From: CBDUMN01 sp965368335
GTDB lineage: Bacteria; Pseudomonadota; Alphaproteobacteria; Rhodospirillales; JAPHRK01
DNA length: 20,593 bases
Direction of reading: 5' to 3'
Assembly: GCA_965368335.1 (NCBI GenBank)
Contig: CBDUMN010000060.1
Location: 1 to 20,593, forward strand
Shown here piece after piece: positions 15,625 through 20,593 of the stretch; the stretch's first letter is position 1, and each line of letters begins with the position of its first letter. The notes below the pieces were generated by a model, which worked only from the letters and a program-made list of their open reading frames with translations, did not search any database and had not been told where the DNA came from. The position numbers and the translations under genes are program-made.

Positions 15625-17073
15625 GTGGCAAAAAGCGCGGCACCGGAGCTTTCAGAAAGAAAAACCGCTATCCGCGATCTTTCAGACCGTCTGGCCCCTG
15701 AACGGGCGAAGTGGATTGAAAATAACCGTTATTTTCATGACCAGGACCAAGAGTACCTACGTTTCCTCATTCCTGAAGGACAGAGCGTTCTTCAACTTGG
15801 TTCAGGTAACGGTGACCTGCTGGCCTCCCTCAAGCCTAGCCGTGGAGTGGGAATAGACCTCAGTTCTAAAATGGTCGAGGTCGCAAAATTCCGTCATCCC
15901 GATTTTGAGTTCATCGAAGGCGACGTAGAGAATCCGTCCACTCTGCGCAAAGCCAAAGGGCCTTTCGATTTCATACTGATTGTCGAAGCCATTGGCGATC
16001 TGGAAGACGTCGTCGATACTTTCAAAAACCTACACCGGCTATGCAGCCGCGACACCCGCATTGTCGTCGCCTACCATTCTCCATTGTGGAAACCGATCCT
16101 CAAAATCGGTGAAGGCCTTGGGATGAAGATGAAAGAGCCGGAACGCAATTGGCTGTCGCTGGATGACATCACTGCGCTACTGAATTTGGCCGACTTTGAG
16201 ATCATTCGGCGTGAATGGCGGCAACTCTGCCCCAAGAGCCTGTTTGGCCTGGGAACCCTGATCAACCGCTATATCGGCACCCTGCCCCTGATCCGCGCTT
16301 TAAGCCTCCGCAACTATGTTGTGGTCCGCTCTCTGGCCAAGCAGAAACCACGTCATAAGTCCTGCACCGTCTTGGTGCCGGCGCGGAACGAAAAAGGCAA
16401 CATCGAAGCCGCCATTCAGCGCACACCCCAATTCTGTGAAGACCTTGAGTTTATGTTTGTTGAGGGCAATAGCTCCGACGGGACGCTCGAAGAGATGAAG
16501 CGTGTCCAGGCGGCTTATCCCGACAAGGATATCAAGGTCCTGGTTCAGGACGGCAAAGGCAAAGGCGACGCGGTGCGCAAGGGATTTGACGCGGCGCGTG
16601 GTGACGTCTTGATGATTTTGGACGCAGACCTCACCACACCGCCTGAACAAATGCCGAAGTTTTTCGATGCGCTTAACTCGGGCAAGGGCGAATTTGTCAA
16701 CGGCACCCGGCTTATCTACCCCATGGAAGACGAGGCCATGCGCTTCCTTAATTGGATCGCCAACCATATCTTCCCGTTGATTTTCACTTGGCTTTTGAAC
16801 CAGCGCTTCACCGATACGCTCTGCGGAACCAAGGTTCTCAGCCGGGAGCATTACCAAAAAATTGTCGCCAACCGTTCTTATTTCGGCGACTTCGATCCGT
16901 TCGGCGACTTCGACCTGATCTTCGGAGCGGCCAAGCTCAACTTAAAAGTGGTCGAGGTGCCGGTCCGTTACGCCAACCGAGAATATGGAGAAACCCAAAT
17001 CTCCCGCTTTACCCACGGTTGGCTCCTCCTACGGATGGTCTTGTTTGCCTATAAGAAGCTTAAAGCTTTCTAG
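15625..17073 (+). CDS. bifunctional class I SAM methyltransferase / family 2 glycosyltransferase
   Basis: A 482-residue fusion. Residues 1 to about 235 form a class I methyltransferase: SAM-binding VLQLGSGNGDLL (55-66), the acidic GVGIDLS (74-80) and FIEGDVENP (96-104). Residues about 246-482 form a GT-A family 2 glycosyltransferase resembling dolichyl-phosphate mannose synthases: TVLVPARNEKGNI, VEGNSSDGT (279-287), the metal-binding LDADLTTPPEQ (332-342), NGTRLIY, and FGDFDLIFGAAKL. No membrane anchor is obvious except a hydrophobic run near 380-392. Such glycosyltransferases move a sugar from a nucleotide donor to polyprenyl phosphate on the inner membrane face. The methyl acceptor is unknown: sugar, lipid carrier or a later glycan. 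A flippase-like gene follows after five bases. Fusions of this kind occur elsewhere, but I know of no characterised member. Confidence 0.85.
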   Translation: MAKSAAPELSERKTAIRDLSDRLAPERAKWIENNRYFHDQDQEYLRFLIPEGQSVLQLGSGNGDLLASLKPSRGVGIDLSSKMVEVAKFRHPDFEFIEGDVENPSTLRKAKGPFDFILIVEAIGDLEDVVDTFKNLHRLCSRDTRIVVAYHSPLWKPILKIGEGLGMKMKEPERNWLSLDDITALLNLADFEIIRREWRQLCPKSLFGLGTLINRYIGTLPLIRALSLRNYVVVRSLAKQKPRHKSCTVLVPARNEKGNIEAAIQRTPQFCEDLEFMFVEGNSSDGTLEEMKRVQAAYPDKDIKVLVQDGKGKGDAVRKGFDAARGDVLMILDADLTTPPEQMPKFFDALNSGKGEFVNGTRLIYPMEDEAMRFLNWIANHIFPLIFTWLLNQRFTDTLCGTKVLSREHYQKIVANRSYFGDFDPFGDFDLIFGAAKLNLKVVEVPVRYANREYGETQISRFTHGWLLLRMVLFAYKKLKAF

Positions 17074-17078
17074 ACCGT

Positions 17079-18059
17079 ATGCCGACGCCGGAAGAAAAAA
17101 AACCAACCAGCGACAGGACTAAAACACGGCTGTTTCTTGTCCTGAAGATTTTAGTATCCGGCGGTTTGATCTGGCTTCTCTTTTCGTCGGTCGATACCGC
17201 CGACACCCTGGCGCGGCTTAAAAACGCAACACCCGGATACTTGTTGCTGGCCGTCTTGGTCCTATTAACTCAAAGCTTCTCCAACACCCTACGCTGGACA
17301 TCCATTCTCAAGGCTGTTGGCAAGCCGCTAACTTTCTGGAACGCCTATCGGGTCACCTATATAGGTTTGTTCTTCAACCAAACACTTCCTTCCGCTGTGG
17401 GGGGCGACGCTTTTCGAATTTATTTAGCCCACAAGTCGGGAACGGGGCTTGGCAAAGCCGCAAACAGCGTTCTGATCGAACGGGTCATGACCGTCCTGGC
17501 GCTGGTGATATTGGTCGCGCTAACCCAACCTCTGCTCCTAGCCCGAATTGAAGACACCCAGGCCAAGTGGATTTTTCCGCTTCTCGCCGTCACCGCAATC
17601 GCCGGAATCGGCTTTCTGATTTTTTTGGAGCGTTTGCCGGAAAACCTGCGTCATTGGAAGATCATCCGAGCCATCGCCGCCCTGGGGTCCGACACCAAAA
17701 CGGTTTTCTTTAAACCCGGACAAGCCGCGCAATGTTTTCTCTGGTCGCTATACGGCCATCTCAGCCTATCTTTCATGGCCTATCTCGTCGGCTTGAGCCT
17801 CGACCTCCATATCGGGCTCATCGACTGTCTGGTTCTAATCCCCCCCGTCATTTTGGTTATGACCATCCCCATATCGATTGCCGGTTGGGGCGTCCGTGAA
17901 GGGGCCATGGTCGTCGCTTTGGGGATGATCGGCATCGCCCGCGCCGACGCCCTGTCTCTTTCGATTATTTTTGGTCTTTTGACCGTTATGACCGCATTGC
18001 CAGGAGGCTTGGTTTGGATGTTTAGCGGCGAACGGAAAGACAGGCAACGCACCTTCTAA
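17079..18059 (+). CDS. flippase-like integral membrane protein (LPG-synthase TM / UPF0104 family)
   Basis: A 326-residue, very hydrophobic protein with about eight predicted membrane helices after a charged, Lys-rich N-terminus (residues 1-16). Helices lie near 18-37, 52-70, 128-147, 158-178, 220-240 and 255-300. The family signature region LFFNQTLPSAVGGDAFRIYL is at residues 92-111, followed by a charged segment and VLIERVMTVLALV. The closing GGLVWM near 312 is also typical. This domain is the membrane half of MprF (lipid flippase) and stands alone in AglD-like and other glycolipid systems. It starts five bases after the methyltransferase-glycosyltransferase stop, so the two are surely co-transcribed. 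It is therefore likely to move or present the lipid-linked product (inference). It lacks the cytosolic aminoacyl-transferase half of MprF, so lysyl-lipid synthesis is not expected. Confidence 0.85.
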   Translation: MPTPEEKKPTSDRTKTRLFLVLKILVSGGLIWLLFSSVDTADTLARLKNATPGYLLLAVLVLLTQSFSNTLRWTSILKAVGKPLTFWNAYRVTYIGLFFNQTLPSAVGGDAFRIYLAHKSGTGLGKAANSVLIERVMTVLALVILVALTQPLLLARIEDTQAKWIFPLLAVTAIAGIGFLIFLERLPENLRHWKIIRAIAALGSDTKTVFFKPGQAAQCFLWSLYGHLSLSFMAYLVGLSLDLHIGLIDCLVLIPPVILVMTIPISIAGWGVREGAMVVALGMIGIARADALSLSIIFGLLTVMTALPGGLVWMFSGERKDRQRTF

Positions 18060-18146
18060 TCCGCGCAGTAGCTTCATTCGCGGCTATGGAAAGCACCCCG
18101 AAATCTTATCTTACAATTTGATTCTCTTGATTTTTTCTCTGGTTTT

Positions 18147-18175
18147 TTGCCAATATTACGGGTGAATTGCCTAAT
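18147..18175 (+). promoter_or_regulatory. candidate sigma-70 promoter of cheW
   Basis: TTGCCA (5/6 to consensus), a 17-base spacer and CCTAAT (4/6). Expected start near 18182, giving a leader of about 100 bases. The best promoter match seen in this gap, but read by eye only. Confidence 0.35.
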
Positions 18176-18178
18176 AAA

Positions 18179-18201
18179 ACCCAAGATTAAACAAATTGGG
18201 T
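18179..18201. repeat. inverted repeat at the expected cheW transcript start
   Basis: ACCCAA and TTGGGT, six-base arms eleven bases apart, right at the predicted transcription start. It could be an operator or a 5' stem-loop. Short enough to be chance. Confidence 0.25.
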
Positions 18202-18240
18202 ACCGATAGGCGATACTGCCAGGAAGGCGGAAATAACCAA

Positions 18241-18288
18241 ATGCCAGACAACGGCGAGTCGAACCGGAAAGGGTTCTTAAATCGATGA
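18241..18288 (+). promoter_or_regulatory. possible 15-codon leader ORF overlapping the cheW start
   Basis: An ATG at 18241 opens a 15-codon frame (MPDNGESNRKGFLNR) whose TGA stop overlaps the cheW ATG as ATGA. A purine-rich AGGAAGGCGGAAA stretch lies upstream. The ribosome site for cheW itself (AAAGGG, about 11 bases from the ATG) is inside this frame. The arrangement would couple cheW translation to the leader. Too short to prove by composition. Confidence 0.25.
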
Positions 18289-18782
18289 ACACGACCACGG
18301 CAGCAATCGAACCCGTCGAAGAAACCGAAGGCGCTCTTGTTCAAAGCGGCGAAACGATCCAGTTGATCACCGTCACAATCGGCGATGAAGAATACGGGGT
18401 CGATATCATGGAAGTCCGGGAAATCAAGGCCTGGAGCGACACAACAACCTTGCCGAACACGCCCCGTTTCGTGCGCGGCGTCATCAACCTTCGCGGCGCG
18501 GTTCTCCCTATCTACGACCTGCGCGCCCGGTTCGGCCTCGGCCTGACCGAACCGACCCCTCTTCATGTGGTGGTTATCGTCGCCGTTGAAGACAAATCAA
18601 TCGGCATCCTCGTCGATGCGGTTTCCGATATCCTCATTATTTCCAAGGAGGAGGTCCGTCCCGTGCCGGAAATGGAGCGCAGTATCGACGAGGCCTATTT
18701 GAGCGGCCTTGTTACCGTTCAGGGGCGGATGGTGGCCCTCCTTGCGGTGGAAAAACTTTTCGAACTCGAAGACGAAAACTAA
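18285..18782 (+). CDS. cheW: chemotaxis coupling protein CheW
   Basis: A 165-residue single CheW domain that links chemoreceptors to the kinase CheA at the cell membrane. Residues about 24-160 carry the fold: IQLITVTIGDEEYGVDIMEV, REIKAWSDTTTLPNTPRFVRG, the family hallmark GVINLRGAVLPIYDLRARFG, then SIGILVDAVSDIL and EAYLSGLVTVQGRMVALLAVEKL. The arginine in NLRG used for receptor and CheA contact is present. The N-terminal 20 residues are acidic and non-conserved. The gene sits directly before a chemoreceptor gene, with cheA and others not in the window, so this may be an accessory coupling protein paired with that receptor (inference). The ATG at 18285 overlaps the stop of a possible leader ORF. 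Confidence 0.96.
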   Translation: MNTTTAAIEPVEETEGALVQSGETIQLITVTIGDEEYGVDIMEVREIKAWSDTTTLPNTPRFVRGVINLRGAVLPIYDLRARFGLGLTEPTPLHVVVIVAVEDKSIGILVDAVSDILIISKEEVRPVPEMERSIDEAYLSGLVTVQGRMVALLAVEKLFELEDEN

Positions 18783-18792
18783 TCTAAAAAAA

Positions 18793-18861
18793 TCTCTGAC
18801 ACCTATAAAAAAACAACCAATTCGCACCCAAAAACCAAGCGCAAGGCATAGCTGTCAGAAA
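18793..18861. repeat. imperfect 14-bp inverted repeat between cheW and the chemoreceptor gene
   Basis: TCTCTGACACCTAT (18793-18806) and ATAGCTGTCAGAAA (18848-18861) are reverse complements at 12 of 14 positions, separated by 41 bases of mostly A/C. It fills most of the 112-base gap. No U-run follows the second arm, so it is not a typical terminator. It may be a two-site operator or an mRNA stem that sets the ratio of the two proteins. Confidence 0.45.
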
Positions 18862-18894
18862 CACCGGGAAACCCACAAAAGCTGGGGATGCGAG

Positions 18895-20593
18895 ATGAAA
18901 AACATCAAAATTGGCATTAAGCTATGGCTCATCGTGGGCTTTTGCTTTCTAGGGATTGTTATCATCAAGGGCCTCGGCCTGATGGAACTCCGCGAGGTTA
19001 TGCTGGAAGACCGAAAACTCAAGACCCAGCACATTGTTGAGACGGCTCATTCGGTCATTCAATCCTTCGCGGCTAAAGCCAAAGAAGGCGCAATTAGCGA
19101 AGAAGAAGCCCAAACAGTCGCCCTTAAAACCCTTGAGGGCATGCGCTATGGCGGCACGGAATATTTCTGGGTTAACGATATGCAATCCATAACCTTGATG
19201 CATCCGATTAAGCCAAGCCTCAATGGCAAGGACCTTTCTGGCCTAGAAGATCCGGAAGGCACCAAAATATTCGTTAAGTTTGTCAACACCGTTAAAAAGG
19301 ACGGGGCGGGTTTTGTTCGCTATCTCTGGCCTAAGCCGGGTTTTGAAAATCCGGTTCCCAAAATTTCCTACGTTATGGGGTATAAAGACTGGGGTTGGGT
19401 CGTCGGCTCGGGCATCTATATCGACGACGTCGACACCGAATTCAACAAAAGCCTGATGGTTAGTATCGGCATTTTGGTAGTTATTCTTGTACTTGCGGGC
19501 GGTGTCGCATTCATCGTCGGGCGCTCGATCACCCATCCCATTCGGCAGATGACGGCCACCATGGCGGGACTTTCCCGCGGCGATCAGAATATTTCCATCC
19601 CCGCTCAAGACCACAGAGATGAAGTGGGCGACATGGCGCGCTCCCTCGATGCGATTCGAGCTCTCGGCACCCAGGCGGCCAAAATTCAATCTGCGCTGGA
19701 CAGCGTTTCCTCCCCCGTCCTCATGGTGGACGGAGAACACAGGATCACCTATGCCAACAACGCCTTGAAAAGCAAATTTGCGGCGATTGAAGGAAAAGTC
19801 CGGGCGGAACTTCCGTCTTTCTCGGCCAGTGAAATCGTCGGTGCGAATTTCGACAACTATCATAGTTCCGACACCTTGCGGCAAGGCATACTGGCCTCTC
19901 TAACTGGCGCCAAATCCTGCCAGTTTATGGCAGGCGGCGTAATTCTCAATGCGGCGGCCAGCCCGGTGATCAACGAAAGCGGAGACCGGCTCGGCAGCGT
20001 GATTGAGTTCAACGATGTGACCAGCCAGGTTTCCATCGAAAACGAAGTGGCCAATTTGGTCGAAGCCGCTGTGGCTGGAGACTATTCACGCCGCCTCAAT
20101 GTGGAAGGCAAGGAAGGTTTCTACCTTAAACTCAGCGAAGGCATGAACAATTTGGTTCAAACCGTCGAGCGCGGCTTAAGTGAAGTGGTCACTATCATGT
20201 CGGCTATGGCCGAAGGCAATCTGACCAAACGGATCGAAGGCGAATATCAAGGAGCATTCGCCCGCCTTAAAGCCGATGCCAATTCCATGGCCTCCAGAGT
20301 CGCCGGTATCGTCGGCAACGTGATCGAAGCAACCGACAACGTCAAAGGAGCCGCCAGCGAAATTGCTTCAGGCTCAAACGATCTGGCCAGCCGCACCGAG
20401 CAGCAGGCCTCGAGCCTTGAAGAAATCGCAGCTTCGATGGATGAACTGACATCCACCGTGCGGCAGAACGCCGACAATGCCCAACAAGCCAATCAGTTGG
20501 GGATTTCCGCCCGCGACACGGCGACCAAGGGAGGTGAGATCGTCACCAGCGCCGTCGACGCCATGGGCAAGATCGAAAGCTCATCCGACCAGA
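18895..20593 (+). CDS. methyl-accepting chemotaxis protein, Cache-HAMP-PAS-HAMP type (3' end cut by window edge)
   Basis: Inner-membrane chemoreceptor; 566 residues are visible and the frame is open to the edge. Order: helix TM1 (about 8-25); periplasmic single Cache domain (about 36-180) with the hallmark EYFWVNDMQ at 89-97 and GWGW-like DWGWVVGSGIYIDDV at 165; TM2 (188-209); HAMP (211-262) with HPIRQMT; a PAS-like segment (264-375) with SPVLMVDGEHRITYANNA; a second HAMP-like stretch (about 385-455) with MAEGNLTKRIEGEYQGAF; and the start of the signalling domain with ASRTEQQASSLEEIAASMDE. The conserved signalling tip has not been reached. GGGGA lies before the ATG. Single Cache domains of this type often bind small organic acids, but the ligand cannot be inferred. 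Adjacent cheW suggests a matched pair. Confidence 0.93.
   Translation, partial: MKNIKIGIKLWLIVGFCFLGIVIIKGLGLMELREVMLEDRKLKTQHIVETAHSVIQSFAAKAKEGAISEEEAQTVALKTLEGMRYGGTEYFWVNDMQSITLMHPIKPSLNGKDLSGLEDPEGTKIFVKFVNTVKKDGAGFVRYLWPKPGFENPVPKISYVMGYKDWGWVVGSGIYIDDVDTEFNKSLMVSIGILVVILVLAGGVAFIVGRSITHPIRQMTATMAGLSRGDQNISIPAQDHRDEVGDMARSLDAIRALGTQAAKIQSALDSVSSPVLMVDGEHRITYANNALKSKFAAIEGKVRAELPSFSASEIVGANFDNYHSSDTLRQGILASLTGAKSCQFMAGGVILNAAASPVINESGDRLGSVIEFNDVTSQVSIENEVANLVEAAVAGDYSRRLNVEGKEGFYLKLSEGMNNLVQTVERGLSEVVTIMSAMAEGNLTKRIEGEYQGAFARLKADANSMASRVAGIVGNVIEATDNVKGAASEIASGSNDLASRTEQQASSLEEIAASMDELTSTVRQNADNAQQANQLGISARDTATKGGEIVTSAVDAMGKIESSSDQ

Larger units (their letters stand above)
18060..18284. 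other. intergenic region upstream of cheW
   Basis: The largest gap in the window, 225 bases. It is AT-rich, with T-runs at about 18131-18148. It holds a candidate promoter, a small inverted repeat and a 15-codon ORF, each listed separately. A CCGCG/CGCGG pair at 18061-18083 has no T-run after it, so I do not call a terminator for the upstream unit. No RNA gene was recognised. Confidence 0.6.

Noticed and set aside
18061..18083. CCGCG/CGCGG pair as a terminator after the flippase-like gene
   Set aside because: Only five base pairs, a 13-base loop and no T-run after it.
18172..18210. Flagellar sigma-28-like promoter (TAAA followed by ACCGATAG) before cheW
   Set aside because: The CCGATA element is close to consensus, but the distance to either TAAA is wrong (14 or 27 bases instead of about 19 between element starts).

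Overview
The window comes from a bacterial chromosome, most likely an alphaproteobacterium and perhaps a Rhodospirillales/Rhodospirillaceae-type marine or freshwater organism. The evidence is a DUF1491 gene (a family I know only from alphaproteobacteria), a fused single-chain 5-oxoprolinase, a long two-domain PhnA protein, and a Cache-HAMP-PAS methyl-accepting chemotaxis protein of the kind common in that order. GC is moderate, with visibly AT-richer stretches between about 9.1 and 12.4 kb. Genes are packed tightly and several overlap by 1-4 bases. I saw no rRNA, tRNA, CRISPR array, insertion sequence or phage gene, and no gap between genes exceeds about 225 bases.

Layout. (1) 1-4.99 kb, amide chemistry: the 5' three-quarters of a fused 5-oxoprolinase (minus strand, running off the left edge), divergent from an amidase-signature hydrolase followed by a PhnA-family zinc-ribbon protein. 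(2) 4.99-12.2 kb, one long minus-strand block of nucleotide-sugar genes. In transcription order these are a UDP-uronate 4-epimerase-like protein, a TviB/WbpO-type UDP-HexNAc dehydrogenase, a DUF218/YdcF-like membrane protein, gmd, fcl and manC, followed by ubiX. gmd-fcl-manC make GDP-L-fucose from mannose-1-phosphate; the first two genes make a UDP-uronic acid. No sugar transferase, polymerase or exporter lies in this block, so it supplies precursors to machinery elsewhere. (3) 12.4-15.5 kb: gmhA (heptose precursor), divergent from the epimerase, then a convergent 2,4-dienoyl-CoA reductase gene (fadH) preceded by a DUF1491 gene. (4) 15.6-18.1 kb: a two-gene plus-strand unit encoding a methyltransferase-glycosyltransferase fusion and an eight-helix flippase-like membrane protein. 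(5) 18.2 kb to the right edge: cheW and a methyl-accepting chemotaxis protein that runs off the window.

How they work together. Regions 2 and 3 (gmhA) supply activated sugars for cell-surface polysaccharide (LPS, capsule or exopolysaccharide). Region 4 probably transfers a sugar onto a polyprenyl-phosphate carrier and moves it across the membrane. The rest are housekeeping or catabolic genes (oxoproline recycling, beta-oxidation of unsaturated fatty acids, prenylated-FMN synthesis) and a chemotaxis pair. Most of the window is ordinary. The parts that deserve a second look are the methyltransferase-glycosyltransferase/flippase pair, the unmatched dehydrogenase-epimerase pair, the atypical DUF218 protein, and the leader ORF and inverted repeat around cheW.
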